A stretch of DNA of 64,000 nt. Origin: Sitta carolinensis. Lineage: Eukaryota > Chordata > Aves > Passeriformes > Sittidae. A model generated the notes under the pieces. That model had not been told where the DNA came from. It did no database searches and saw only the letters and a list, made by a program, of their open reading frames with translations. The stretch is from NCBI GenBank assembly GCA_032173965.1, contig CM063289.1, positions 28,421,690 to 28,485,689 on the forward strand, in the 5' to 3' direction. Below, in pieces: positions 38,501 to 52,662 of the stretch. Numbering within the stretch: position 1 is the stretch's first letter; every line of letters begins with the position of its first letter. The translations under genes were made by a program, and so were the position numbers.

Positions 38501-41500
38501 AAGTAGCCAGATAAAACTGTAAGGATGGAGAATGTCAATAGAGATTGCTTCGGGCAAGAAATGGGGAAGAAAGCAAATTTTCTTCCAGATCTATGCTGAC
38601 GTGATACGTGGGCTAAGGCATGGATCTAACAGTGGGCATTAAAATGAGACACCAGTGGTGAACCTAATATCCTTCCTGTCCCTCAGTAATCACTGGAGAT
38701 ACCAGGTCTTTTGAGAATTAACCTCTCTCTGTTGAACCTCAGGGAGTTTTAAAACCAAGATGTTTCAAAAGCTGTAATTGCTCTGGACCTGAGGTTCTGC
38801 TTCTGGAGGAAGGCACCCACCCCTCTCCTGCTCATCCTGACAAGCCAGAGCAGACAGAATTGAGACAGAGCTGCTCAAGAGCAGAGGTGCATCTAGCAGG
38901 GCATGTGGACTTGGCTGAATGATTTCTTCATCATTAGATGTAGAGAGTAGAAGAGTGGACAGTCTATCTACTGCCCACATGTACTTTTTCCCTTTCTGTT
39001 TTTCTTTTCAGTTCTACAGAATGGGAGTTTCTTGGATAAATTATCATTTTTGATAAGTATTCATGTGCTCTGTGGAAGAATGTGTCTAGGGATGGGCACA
39101 CAGGCAGAGAGAATTTCCTCCTCAGCTCTTCCAGTGAAGTTTTGTTCTAAACTGCCCAAATGAAGCCATTATTCAAAAGTAAAAATGTTCTGTTCCAGTT
39201 CTTGTTTTCATTCTTTCGTGTGTCTGGGGACTAAACTTCTGTGAAAAAGAGCCCATTCTCACAGGATGCCTTGCCTAATTTTGCAGACAAGAGAGGTTCA
39301 GCTATTCCAATTACGATGAGATAAGAATCTGAAATGTTTGGGATCGCATCCATCCTGAGCTGAACTCCTACTTTTCCAAAATCCATCCATCATTATTTTT
39401 CCCTTTATTTCTGCAGTTCAGTAATGCAAGCAAAGGAGGAACAGAGAAGAAATGAATGTTTATGCATCATAAACCATAATAGATGGGTTTTCTTTTACCT
39501 GAGTTGCTTTAGTTTAATGTGGAGCTCTCTGACAGTGGAATTCCTCTTCCTTTTTAATTTTTTCCTGACAGCTTGAAAGTTATCAGAGTGCAAACTGTCA
39601 CAGGCCAGACCGCTAAGCTTGGCCCAAAGAATGAAGTCCTGGCCTCTGTGGTCTCTTCAGATAGTCTTAGATACATGAGGATAGGGCAGCCCATCCCAGT
39701 TCCATGTTTGTGCATCCCTGGGTATTGCACTGTGCCACACACACTGACTGCTGGGATGGGTTAGAGGGTCTAGAAAGGCAAATCTTCTACTTAAGCTGTC
39801 CAGCCCGGCTTCCAACAACAGATTCATCCCAGATCCTCACTGGTACCCAAAATAGAACATCCCACCAACATCATCCCAATTCCCTGAGCACCTCCCCTGG
39901 AACCCCTCAATCTGCCACACGTGGGACTTAAAATCACTTGAAACCGGTGAAGGATGAACAAGGTCCCTCTCTGCCTCTTCTGTTTGCTCTGTTCACGTTG
40001 AATCCCTCACGAGTGAACTCCGAGGCCCCCTTTGGGCTGCAGCTTGAGCAGATTACACGAGAAAAATAAACTTGGTCTGTGTTCTGGCCTGACCTTGGCC
40101 TGAACCTGAGAAAGTGAATGCCCCTATCACACCAACATGTGTCTGTAGAAGTACAGTAAACACAAACGGGGGTCACTGGCCCTCTCTGTCCTGCAGTCCC
40201 AGGCCAGGAGTCTGGAGTTTTGGGCTGTCCGCCCAAGTACTTGTTAATAAATATCCATTCTTAGTACATAAAGGAATGTAGACAGGGCATCCTGCCCTAC
40301 AAAACACAAACTCAGAATGAAACGGAAAGAGAGTCTCAGTCATTGTGCAGAGCTCTGCTGCTGGTTTCCACATCCAGCAGTCTCTTCCCACTGGATTTAT
40401 GTCGCTAGGTTGGGACTTGGCTGGGGAGCTGATCCACTGGGTGTTCTGCACTGCTGTCTGAAAGCGTGCTTGCCTGCTTAGCCCTGAGTGCAGCAGAGCT
40501 TGGGAGGTCAGTCAGTCAGTCTGTGGGGCTTCCTCCTCAGTGCTTGGGGGAGGCAGAGACCTGGCAGAGGCTGGGATATGAGCCTGGAGAGCCTGGGTCA
40601 CCCCAGGACGGGGCTGTGGTGCTTCCAGGGGTGTGCAGTCCTTGGCCTGTGCACCTTCACTCTCCCAGTGGAGCCAGTCAGAGGCAATGACTGCATGGTG
40701 TGATGTGACTGGTGGCAAATCTCTTCCCTCTTCAGCCACAATAATAACTGATGTGTAAAGTTAGTTAAAATAACTAATATGTAACCAGTAGACATCAGCC
40801 TACTTGGGACTAAAAGCTATCAGAGTTAGCTCTGTGCAAAGAATAGAGGAGTAAGACAGTCCTGGAGAGAAAACTCCAAAAATTCTATTTAAAGGACAAC
40901 AGGTAAATACACAATATCCATGGAGTTTACTGTGAATTACAGTTTGCTCACCATTGGTGTCAGCTGAGAAGGTATAAAGAAGTAGCTCTGAAGGGAGAGG
41001 AAAGCCACGGGGAAAGGTGGAGCTGGCTGATCCTCGTGATTTAGCTCCCATGCCCAGCTTCCTTACTTCCACATCACATTTGTGCACTCTAATCTTGAGC
41101 AGATCCCTCCACAGCTTCATTATCGTGGTGTCCTGCCACAGTCTTTTAGAAGTACCATGGTGTGAAGAGAGGGGAGTGCCAGGAAGGGAGGATGAGAGGA
41201 GCCAGTGGATGAAGTCACCGGGTTTGTGCCTGTATCACCCAGCTAAGTGAGGCAGGGCAGCTGCCCTGGCCTGACCCTGTCCCCACCAGCTCCTCCTGGG
41301 CTCTGGGCTTTCCTACAGAATCCTGCCGTATTATACATGGATTATTCCTATAACTATAAACTAAACTGCACATTAACCCCCCCCCCCTCCAATACCTCTT
41401 TTTACCCTGATTCTGTGTCCACAGGACTTCAGGCTCCCTCAGTCCAGCTCCGAGAGTGCCTGAAGGGTAACCTTGGAGGGTGCATTTACCTACCACCAGC

Positions 41501-42911
41501 TGAGGGAGGGTTTTCTAGATCCTGAAATAATTACAGCATCCTTGAGTGCAGTTTTATAAGTTCTCGTCAAAATACTAATTAAAATGAGATATTTGCACAC
41601 AATGTTTATTTAAACTTAAGACTTATTTAAAAGAACCTGCATACTTTTAGTAACTGTGTATCACAGCTTTATTGAGGATCGTGTTTTTCGTGCAGGTTGA
41701 GTTCTCCTGCTGTTATCAATGTAAATGAGCCCATGCATGGCTTTATGTTCAGGCCTGAATACTCCCAGGGCATCTGAATCATCCTGGTATTTCGTTTCAC
41801 CATCTAAAATTCCTTTTGAAATACTATATTTTTTTTATCTTGCTGTGTTATGGCAATCAGAAATCGCTGTGTTTACTAGGAACAGAGAGTCCAGCAGAGC
41901 AGAGTGTTTAATGTGATGAACAGTATTAGGAGCTCAAAGAAAAGTCAGATGCGTGTCGACACATATCAGAGCTGTTCTGCTGCTCAGAATGACTGTTCGT
42001 GATACTTGTTTCATGATAAACTTCCTCAGAACATGATGTTACTGGAAAAGAAATGATCCACTCTGAGAAACACGCAGGTGACACAGTTGAGTCAGCAGCT
42101 TGCAGCAGTGACACAGGCTTACGTTTATAAAAATCCCCTCTGAACTTTTGTCTCCTGCATGCCTACATCAGAGCCTGAAAATCTGTCCTGATTCTTGTGC
42201 TCACTTGGTAGCTGTTCAAACTAGCAAAAATCTTCCCACCAGCCTGATGAAGGGGTAGATTCCCAGCCTTAAAAGTCTCAGTAGTCACAAAACTTTCCTC
42301 TTTCGTAAGTAATTTGCTATATAAATGTTAGTATCTCCGGTGACCACTGATATCTCCGGGGAGATGATAAACATGGAAAAATAAAAGACTGCTGTGGAAA
42401 CCAGAAAATCCTTCCTCCCATCCGAGAGGGTTTAATTATTGGAGTTGCAAGCATTTCACTGTGCACAAGCATCTCGGCATTCATAGGTGGAAAGTACCTC
42501 ATGCTGTGTTTGAAATATCAACTGGATTTAAAAGAAGGCTTTGTGCTTCGGCATGGACCTTTCTTAGCCTCCTGCAGATGGTTCCTGTTGCTGAAAAGAG
42601 ACATGACTTGTGAGATGGGGAGACCTCCGTGCCGATTTTCCGTGCTGCTCTAATCCCGCTTTACACCCATAAAGGACTTCAGTCCTTAAGCCTTTACCCT
42701 CTTTCTCCTAAATATTAAAATTATTTTCCTAAGTGTCATACCGTATTAAAGCAGAATGAAAATGGTTTTAACAATTGCTGGCATGGGGCTTCTGTACAGC
42801 ATGTGTGTCACAAATCATGTCACTTTTCAGCAATAGGGCTGCTGCCAGCGGGAGGCTCAGAAATGCTCATGTTAATCAAAAATTTTAATTTCAAATCAAA
42901 TTGACAGTTTA

Positions 42912-42941
42912 CACATGGTGAGAAATGCTTCTCACCATGTG
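42912..42941. repeat. Perfect inverted repeat, 13-bp arms with 4-bp loop
   Basis: CACATGGTGAGAA, loop ATGC, then TTCTCACCATGTG. Pairing stops at the next base on both sides. The arms carry the E-box-like CACATG/CATGTG at the outer ends. Confidence 0.9.
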
Positions 42942-45900
42942 ATATTTCAGTATGCTACACTGGGCAAAATGGGTGCACTTTCCTGTTAAGAATTTTGACT
43001 ACAGTATCTGCAAATTTATGGGTTTCAGTGTATTGGGTATGGTAGTGGTTGATCTAAGGGAGCCCCTTGGAGAATAGGAGACAGAAGGGTTTTCATGCAG
43101 CCTGGCACTGGTGAGCCGCTGTTGGCACATGCTGCTGGAGAAATGACAGGTATTCAATAAACATCACTATGGTTAAGAGGAAGATTTAAAGGAGGGAGGG
43201 GCTGCAGTGCTTATAAACAGGATTTGAAACAAATGTGCTTATTTCAGCCCGTGATTAGTCTGAATACCTAAGTATTCCACACCAGTTTTTAAATATCCTT
43301 ACGTTTATTTTCACACTGATGTTCTTCACACAGCATGAACAATAATATTTATGGCATTAATACTGTAGCTAAATTCAAATTTGGAGCAGTGTAGACCCAA
43401 GTAAGGTCTGTGTGTTCCAAGGCACGCTCTGGCGGCGTGCGGACCGGAACGTGGCTACAGCACACAGCCCTGCCATCGGCTCCTTCCCCCTGCCAGCAGC
43501 TCCCTAGAAACCAATGGACAGATTCAGGAGGCAAAATACCAGCTGATACTTGGTGAGGAGTGAGAGGAGCAAGAACAGGTGATGGAGAGAGGAGCAAGGG
43601 CAGCTGATGGAGCGATCGGCCGCGGGCACGCGAGTTGTACAAAGCCTCGCTCTCAGGCTCCACCAGAAATAAGGTGCTGACATCAAGAAATGACCAGTGG
43701 ATTGAACTGTGATCCTTACATTATTCTCTTTAGGAGGCTTCCCAGCTGTCTGAGGAGTCCTGAGGTTAATGCAATGCTGAGCTCGTGACCAGAACGTTGT
43801 TTTACAGAGGCCTTGGAGATGGAGCTGGGCAGGGATGGCAATATCCCCTTCTGGGTCTTCCCCTCCAGTTCCCATATTTGCCACGGGTGGGTGGATGCCC
43901 AGGGAGCACCCTGCAGCATCACATGCTGCCATTTTTCCCTGGAAGCTCCATTTGGACACTGAGTCACTGGCAGTATCACCACAGACCTTGGAGATCTCAG
44001 CTGTCATTGCTCTTGTAACCAGGGATGATATGAAAATATAAAGATAAATAACTCCTTCATGTTATTATTTTCAGGGAGGCAGACTTTTCTTTTTATTACT
44101 CTTTTTATTGTTGGATGCTGTAAATATTCCAGAATTATTATCCCAAGGTAGATTTCATCTCATTTACTTTGAAACACTTTTGAGGAGACACATTATTTTA
44201 TAAGCTGCCAAATGAGCATGACCATTTATAATGATTTTTTTCGTCTTTTCTTTAATATTTCATTTTTGGATGGAGGACCTGAAACAGAAATATGCTAATT
44301 TAAGACATCTGTTGTTTTTCAAGCTATAGGCCCCTATCGGTATTAATGCAGGGTTTTTTATCAAATTTGGTTTATGGTAGACAGGGAGATTCTAAATTTT
44401 TATCATTATATCAAAAAACTGTATTTAACTGATTTCTCACACACACGAGTACTGAAAAGTACCCAATGATGTTAGGAGTTATCAGAAATGAAAACCCACA
44501 CCAGACATCTTAGATCTTGGAATGGTTTCCATTACACAAGGTCTTTAATGTGAATTGAAATGCTTTCAGTGTTTCAAGAAGACCTTTGTCTTCAAGAGAA
44601 AGGAACTATCTGTGTGCCACCACTTGGACAAAACCTGACATGATTGATTGTGATCTGTAATCGGTTCATTAACGGTAATAAGTTTCCATTAATTCCACTA
44701 TCTCTGCACTTAAATATAAAATGAGTTGGAATCTCCTAAGAGCTGAGGCTACAGTGGATCCGTGCAGGATCAGGCTGCTGGTGACACACCTGATGCTGTG
44801 TTTGCTGTGGTCCACGTTTATTAATTTGCAGCCCAGACTCTGAGGCTCAATATGACAAATATCAAAAGCATAATTAAGCATTTTTCTCATGAGAGATTCT
44901 AAAGTAGGAAAGGTAACACATAGGGAGAGGTCACATGTGCATTTGTGTTCTGATTCACCTCTGGAGCATCCCTGCCCAGGTGGGTTCTTAGGGGAGGGTG
45001 GGAGTTCTTCCTCCAAGCCACCCCTGGAGATGTTGATTCCCAATGGCCACAAACCATATGGAAAAGGAGCTGAACTTGAGCTCAGGGCACTCACAGAAAC
45101 GAGCAGCATTCGACAGACAATTTCACTGTCTGCTGGGTGCAGACTTTTTAGCTAAAACCCAAAAAGGCAAATCATTTACCAGTGGTTTTGCATATTGTGA
45201 AGGGTTAACAAAACTTCCATTATCACAGTCTATTAAGCCAGGACCAGGAAACAATTTCTAATCAACACTCAGATCTGGGCAGGGATTGTGCAGTCTTTTG
45301 TAGGAGGCCTCAGATCTGTGTTCTCTATTCTCACATGCTCACTTCCAGCTGTTGTCATTGAAATCCCACATAATCTCCCCGGGTCAAAGGGCAGTCATCC
45401 ATGACTGCCGCTGTTAGGAGGTTATGCTGATTTCTGTTGTCAAATATTGGCCCTTTTCTCTTTCAATCACTCCCATTCTACTTTTTTTAACAAGAAAGAT
45501 CCAGCCTAGAATTGTATTACATGACTTTAAAGTCTTAAAAGTGTTCCTCTATTGTACTAACACGACATGCCCTGGACGGCCTAATCCATCCTGCTATGGG
45601 CCACAAAGAAAGTTCTGGTGCTTCTTAAAACCTCAGCCAAAGGCAGGTAGCAAGTCAGGCAAAATAACAGCGCCTGTGACATGTGGCCCCGCAGTTATTT
45701 TCGTAAGAAAATGTGCAATTTGCCCAAGGTGAGCTATTGCTGTGGCATTAAAATTATATTGGAAATAAGCTGAAATAGGAGTGGGAGCATTTGTCAGGGA
45801 ATGAGAGAGGTTTCTGCATCACCTTTAATGTGTAACGAGTTGCTTAACTCTTCTATGAAATGCCCACAAATTAAAAATGTGGTCTGATTTACCACTAAAG

Positions 45901-47375
45901 GTTTATCATTTACAAATTTGAGGAATTAATTTTGTGCAAAGCAATTAAAATAAGGCCACTGTGACAGCTCAGGTGATCAGTATTTGGGGGCTGCTGGTAA
46001 ATGCAGATTTCATTGTTCCTGCATGCAGTATCCCAGCCTGCTGTTGTCTGCCATCAGAATGGCACAGACATTCCCTTGGACAGAATATTGTGGCTGGCAT
46101 ATATGCCATCTCTTCCATCTCCATTTTTTTTTTTTTAGATTCAGAGTTTGGGGTTTTTTTTAGATACACAGCTCAGCCCCATGGATCTTGCTCTGTATTT
46201 GCAGCGTGGGATAGAGCTGAGCTGTTCCTCAGCAGTGGCAGGGCTGCCTCAGCTGGGTCAGCCCAGCTTTGATAAACTCACCTTCCAATTAAGCAGAGTG
46301 TAAATGTTATGAAGGTCTTGATTGAAGCACGCATGTTCAGTCCTTCCCTTTTTTGCTGGAGAATGCAGATTAGGAGTGACTCCCTCACCCCCATCCTCCT
46401 CAGCCAGAGCAGCCATGGAACAGCTAATCTTTTGGGAGTCCTGGGGGTGAGCTGGGTTCCCCCTGATAAAATCCCCTCTCTCCAGGCCTGCGTGTGCTGT
46501 GTGATACAGACATTAATTTTCTCATCCACATTATTGCTCCACATTGTTTGTGAAACATGGGATTATCTAGATAGAGGATAAAACCAAAAGGAATCAAGTT
46601 GCACTTCGAGCAGAGAGGGCTTTTCTTTTAATCAGGCATTTGGTTAAGATAATAGGCTTGAGACCCTAATTGATTATTACTATTTTAAGGTTTTAAGATG
46701 GCTATGTATAGTGAGATGCTGAACATGAAAAAAGCTTTAGAAATGGGTTCAGTGCTAGTTTGGGGGACTTGTGTAATTTCGGAACACTGAAAAGGAATCA
46801 AAGTCTCCCAAAAAGCTGTTCTCTGAAGCTTAATACATTGTCACTCAGATTGTAGTGGAGAAAAATAACTGGATTTGGATTTCTTCATCTTCAAAGGAGT
46901 AACTCTCTCCCAGTTTCATTTAAGCTTGGCTTTCAGGAAACCAGATGTATCTCTGTTTAGAAAATACCTTGTATATTTATGGTGCAATCTAACTATTTTA
47001 TAGCAAAAATAATACTGTTGGATTACGCAAGAAAGCCTGCTAATTAAATAACAATAATACTTCAAGCACCTTGAAAACATCTTCAGATATTCAATTAAGG
47101 AACAATAACCCGATGAACTTTAACCTGTAGACTATATTCAGACTTTCTACATAAAAGTAATTGCATCAGTCATGATTTTCTCAAGCTACAACACAAGCTC
47201 TTGATTGGTAGCTCAACGTCTGAGACTCCTTTTTACTGCATTAATTGGGAAAGCAGACAATACTCTCCCTGTAAACTCCATTTTAGGACTAAGGTTAGTT
47301 GCCTTTGTACACGTTTACTCATTGAAATAGGAATGTTTGCTTAATAATTCAAAACAAATAGCACTAGACAACAAG

Positions 47376-47494
47376 TCCTAATCCTGATTTCTCCTCTGCC
47401 AGTGTAAATTAGGAGAAAATGAGGTGAAACTCTATTTGATCAGTGTAGAAAGATTTGTTTAAAACTTCTTTGAGAGAGATCAGAATTAGGCTCC
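47376..47494. repeat. Ancient amniote palindromic repeat (CAGTGTAAAT type)
   Basis: The block opens with TCCTAATCCTGATTTCTCCT and GCCAGTGTAAATTAGGAG and closes with GAGATCAGAATTAGGCTCC. The ends are imperfect inverted repeats (CCTAATcCTGAT against CCTAATtCTGAT). The text matches the common reptile family with 'cagtgtaaatc(c/a)ggagtaactcc ... gagatcagaatc(t/a)ggcc'. Confidence 0.6.
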
Positions 47495-49335
47495 AGCAAT
47501 TGAAGCCTTTTCTTCTGGCTTCTTTGCTGGGATCCAAAAGAAGAATATGTAAATGGCATTGGGAATTTTCTCCCCAATTAAAGCAGCCATCAAGTTATGG
47601 AAAGATGTTTTCCATGTGGTACCTGGCACAATAACGTTGTGCTGTTGTGCACAATGATTTATTAGTTCCTCTCCTGATCTTCTTTATTCAATTTGGTCGT
47701 CTTATCCTGGGTATTTTCCCTCCTTAGGGGAAAGATGATCATCTTTGTGGGCCAAAGTGAGATCTTAGGTGATGAGCCTACCTGCCCTAGTCTTGACTGA
47801 AGGAATGATTGAACCTTTTATTTTAATTCCTCCTGAAGGTTGTCAGCCCATCTTTGTTTGGCAGGGCAGTGAGCACGTGCTTTAGTCAGGCATGTGATGG
47901 AAATGAGAAATGAAGCACGTGCTGCAACAGCTTTGCTGAGTCAGGGCCTGCCCTGGCCAGCCACGTGTCTTAATTTGTACCCAAAATTTCAGTGAATGAA
48001 CTCGGCAAGGTTCATTTTGAGTACCTGCTTTACTACCGAGCTGTGACTGTCGCACAAAGCTGCAGACATAACCTGTCATACACAGCAGTTTCTGTCTCTT
48101 AGATAGTGAGCAAAATTATCACAGTGCAAGTGTTTCAGTAAAGTGCCCTATGAAAAGTAAATCTTGGGAGCTTTCAGGATGTTTAATCATCTTTTCAGTG
48201 CAGAGGGTTGTTGATGCTAACAGCTGCATATGCAATTGCCTGACTTTACTTATTTTTCTTCTCATTCAGAATTAAGTGGATCAGCCAAAACGATACATTT
48301 TTTGCATTTTGACCCCAGTTAATAATGTTAGCTTCACATCTTTTTTCAATGACCCTGTTTCCCAGTAATTCTTTTTTTAAACATTTAAGTTCTTTGTACT
48401 ATTTCCCTCGTTTTCTTCTCTCACTGTTATCCCAGCTCAGCAAAAATGAGAGTCTTAGGCCTGGATTTTGCAGTCTGAGCCATCCAGGCAAGCCTTTAAA
48501 AATCCCACAGGGTTCTACTGAACTGCAAATTCACAGACCAACCATACCTCAAAATACATTCATGATCCAGCTCTAAGCCAAGGGCATGGCTTTTGTGAAT
48601 ATCAAGGTATTCTTAATGATTGGTGAGACAAGCCCCTGATTTCCTAATGCTTATAAGTAAATATCAAATTGTAGAGTTGTGAAATTCACCTTTCATTTGT
48701 GAAATGTTTATTTTCGGTATTGAAGGATGAAAATCTAACCATGCAGGTTGCATGCTGTTGTTTAATGATTACTGTATTACATGTACTCCCATAAGGAATG
48801 TTCCTGCAGGAGTAAGGGGACATTTCAGGTGTACCCAAGGTAGGAATACTGAAGTCAGCATGCCCAAGATAACTTATTCTTCTTCTCTCATACCCTGAGA
48901 GTTAGAATGTATTTAAAATAGCATTTTCATTTCTGGTTTCACCTGTGACAGGTTAAAGCAACGTTGTTTGCCTCGCCACAATCACATTTTTACTGGATAA
49001 TTACAAAGGGCTGTGGGCTTTCCCTTTAAAAACTAAGCCAAATATCCTACTGTGGCTGTGATTCGGGGCTGGTTTGTTTTTTCCCTTCCATATTTAAATT
49101 TCACCTTCACTCCCCGTGCGAGGGGAACCTGCCCGGGCAGTGCAGGTGGGAGTGGACGGCGGGGCAGAGCCAGCACGGTGCTCTGCAGAAAAAAAACAAC
49201 ACGTGGCAGATGTTCGTGGCATTGCTGGCTGCACTTCTGGAAGTTGCTCAGATGCTGCCATGATGAGCACAGTGTGAGAAGTTACATAGCATCGACTGGC
49301 TTCCCTCCGAAGGGCTCTGCGGAGTAGTAAGCATC

Positions 49336-49408
49336 CTGGCCCTGATCCAGCAAGGCACTTAAGCATATGCTTAATTTTAGGCACATGAGTGGTTTCAGTG
49401 AAGACCTA
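49336..49408. repeat. Ancient amniote palindromic repeat (CACTTAAGCA type)
   Basis: CTGGCCCTGATCCAGCAAGG, CACTTAAGCATATGCTTAAT and TTTAGGCACATGAGT match the reptile repeat 'ggccctgatcctgcaaacacttacgcatgtgcttaactttaagcacatgagt'. It includes a perfect 16-bp palindrome, TTAAGCATATGCTTAA, at 49359-49374. Confidence 0.75.
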
Positions 49409-51436
49409 AGAGAATTATTTTTAATTCACAGATCATTTAATTCAATAGGCAGGTCTGCTGCAGCATATGAAAAGTAGATCTTCATATTAAAAATACTTGG
49501 GAAATCGGTGATGAACAAACGTTGTGTATGGGCAGCAAGCGTTTCTAAAAGGCAGAATGAGGTAGTCATCACCTTTATTGTGGGAAAATACAAAGCAGAT
49601 CAGGCAAAAGCACTTACAGCTATCTGGGAGCTATTTCTAAATTGAAAATAAGGAAAAATAAAAGCTTGTAAGAACATTTTTTTTCATTTGAAGTAGAGAA
49701 AAATTTATTCTCTTGATGTAAATAAAAACCTTGTTTGCAGATTGAGGAATTTGTTTGTGTTGAATTTCAGCATCAATTTCAATATTTTATAGTGCATTTA
49801 TCTACAGCTGGAGCATGACAGATTTGTGTATATTTATATGTTTGTGTACATAATACATATGTATACACACATACACAAGGATGCCCAAAGATATACATAT
49901 ACACAGTTTGAAAACTCATCATTATTGCTGGAGTATAAAAACATGCCTGATGCAGAAACTTGTCTCGAGTCTGTTAGCTTAGAGACTGCGTTCATCTGGC
50001 ACCGTGGGCTCCTCTTAGAAACAGGGAACTTCTTCTGTGTAGGAACAGAATTCCAGGAGATCTTGGCTGGAGGTGAGCAGCTCACCCCCCTCCAGATCTC
50101 TCCTAAACTTTTCCCTGCCACACTGCCTGACATTCCACCCTCTGTGGACCTGTACAGAAGATGTATTCTTTTTGCATCCCCTTCCTCAGGTAGGAGTGGC
50201 AGTGGGATATTCTGATTTTGTTTAAACAACCCCAAAAGAAAGCCAGGGGTACAAATGTGCAGCTGGCATTAGTCCTGTTGCTCTGGCCACTAGAGAAAGG
50301 TGCACAGGTATTCCCAGCATGAGCATGGGGTGCAGGAGAATATATGGAATGCAGGGAAATCGTACTGAGCCTGACAAACAATTAACGACGGAGCAGATGG
50401 TGGCCCTGCAAAACATTCAATAATAAATGCGTGCGTGCGCCGGAATCGGTGACTCTAAGTAGGACAACCTAAAAAGGTATGCCACTTATCCTGTGGGCAA
50501 GCAGGACTTTACAGTTCTTTTAATAATCCCTTTATCCTGCGATTTCTCCTGTGACCCTGATTTCCAAAGCAGGAGGTCAGCCTGGCCGGGCAGTGCTGCC
50601 CTCCCTCTAATTGAAGTCGGGCTCTGTCCCGCCGGATCCCGGCCTGGGCTGCAGCCCGGGCTGCTCCTTTGTCACTGAGCATAGCCGTGAAAATTAAATG
50701 AACATTTGGTGGTAGGCATGTTTGCAGAGAAAGAAGGAAAATGCTGTTATGTAAAGTGCCATCACATTTTGATACCGAGTGTAGAGGCATTTCTGCACAA
50801 GGGAGGTGAGCGTGGATGCGCCCGCCCTGGTTCCTACAGACAGTCCACAGCTCAAAGTTAGGACTTTTTCTTATGCAGAGATTTATTCTTCTTTTCAAAA
50901 CCTAGTTTTAAATTTTAGAATTTTTTTTTAGCTGAAAAGGCCTTCATTTAATTTTTTTTAACCATCTGCTCTTTTAAGGTACCCCTAGTGTAACCTTAGA
51001 AAAATGAAGAATACGTCTTTAAATCTTGTTTGGTTTGAGTGAATGGGTAGATAATCCTGATCAGATGTTTCTTTAGAGAATAATGTTTAAAACGATTATG
51101 GAACTTAGCTGTCCTGTCTGTTTCCTAGGTACAGTATTTTCATTTCAGTTGTGAAGTCATTAGGGGTCATCCAAGGTAACCGTTTATTAAAAAAGTCCTC
51201 TTTTGTTTCAGATTTCCTGTTGAGATGCTTTAACATGTAAAAATCTCCCTGCTGATGTGTCATGTTAGCTTTCCTAACCTCTAGATAGAAACCACAAAGC
51301 AGCCTACATAGCTGTATGACTGGTTACCCACCTACATAAACAATAATTACTGCTAAGTGGGAAATTAGATGTCACATTTTAAGTCTAAATGAAAGTAAAG
51401 TATTTGAGAATACTGTCATTAAATGCTTAAAGCTAA

Positions 51437-51643
<207 letters not shown>

Positions 51644-51998
51644 TGAAAATTAAGGCTCTTTTCTCCCCATTTCTTGCCAGTGCACAGCATTTATGTGCCA
51701 CTTCTTTAAATGGGTGAAAATAAACCAGCAGAATTTTAAAGTGAGCTGATAAATAATTCGGTTCTGCAAACTTGCATGTGCAAGTTGATACACTCATCTG
51801 GCACCCAGTTGAAAATGGGCAGAGTGCAGACAAATTCATACAGAAATCAGTTTCCCATGGATCCCTTGGAGGATGCAAGGTCTGTGGTGCAACCAGACCT
51901 CTGGAAATTTCCTGATCTGTGCACATAAGCCTAGAAATTTCCTGATGCTGTTTTTTCACCTTGTGTTCATCCATGCTGTGTGTACATGTCTGTGTGTG

Positions 51999-52073
51999 AT
52001 TCTTGGGGCTGTCCCCGTGCAGGACTTTGATGATCTGTGTGGGTTCCTTCCAACTCAGTGTATTCTCTGAATT
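51999..52073 (+). mobile_element. CR1 LINE 3' tail fragment
   Basis: The text GGGCTGTCCCCGTGCAGGAC, TTTGATGATCTGTGTGGG, TTCCTTCCAACTCAGTGTAT and TCTCTGA matches the other common CR1 tail variant (ACTTGATGATCCTTGTGGG...CAACTCAGGATATTCTATGA). It is an older, more diverged copy in the + orientation, about 400 bp upstream of a second CR1 tail in the same orientation. Confidence 0.82.
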
Positions 52074-52479
52074 TGGGGCTTGTACACCTGCAAGTTGCTG
52101 AAGTCATTAATAATGCCAACAACTGTGCCAACTTCAGCCCTGATAATCTCACACATCCTGCCTTCCCCAGGCCCACGTTTTCCATTAGCTGTATGGAATT
52201 CTGTCTTCCAGAGGGATTTGGGTTTTGACCTTTAAAGAATGCTAATGCCCCCAGTGTGAGTGACACACTGCAGCATGATCATTACAGGCTTGTCAATACT
52301 CACTAACAACACTGAATTAAGAGTACCTGTCACCACCCTGATCCATTGATCAAAGGTGCATTGATTGTATTTGGCTATGACATAATCCAGATAGTCCAAG
52401 GAAAGAGTATGGACAGGGTCTTGCAGAGACACTGCTGCTAAGCCAGGCCTGTAGGAACAAGTCCTTTAGGGATCTCCAA

Positions 52480-52662
52480 AAAATCTTACCTGTGAGGGTG
52501 GGGAGGGCCTGGCACAGAGAAACTGTGGCTGCCTCATCCCTGGAAGTGTCCAAGGCCAGGTTGGAGCAACCTGGAAGTGTTGTGGAAGGTGTGCTGCCCA
52601 TGGCAGGGTGGAACTGGGTGATCTTTAAAGTGCCTTCCAACCCAAACCATTCTGTGATTTTT
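52480..52662 (+). mobile_element. CR1 LINE 3' tail (5'-truncated)
   Basis: The sequence follows the avian CR1 3' end closely: a TGTGAGGGTGG motif, GGCACAGAGAAACTGTGGCTGC-like text, CCTGGAAGTGTCCAAGGCCAGG, GTGGAAGGTGT, CCATGGCAGG, and finally TTCCAACCCAAACCATTCTGTGATT. The order and orientation place the 3' end at the right. Only the untranslated tail is present, which is typical because most bird CR1 copies are severely 5'-truncated. A few small deletions separate it from the consensus I remember. Confidence 0.92.

Noticed and set aside
43504..44007. 167-codon open frame on the minus strand
   Set aside because: No recognisable motif, no splice-site context supporting an exon, and the composition looks random.
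45043..45261. LLGADFLAK-like string resembling a retroelement pol segment
   Set aside because: The similarity is limited to a few residues, with no neighbouring protease or reverse transcriptase motifs. It is too weak to call.
45424..45732. 102-codon Cys-containing open frame followed by a GTGAGC donor-like sequence
   Set aside because: No convincing acceptor in the right place and no known protein match. A GTGAGC by itself is common.
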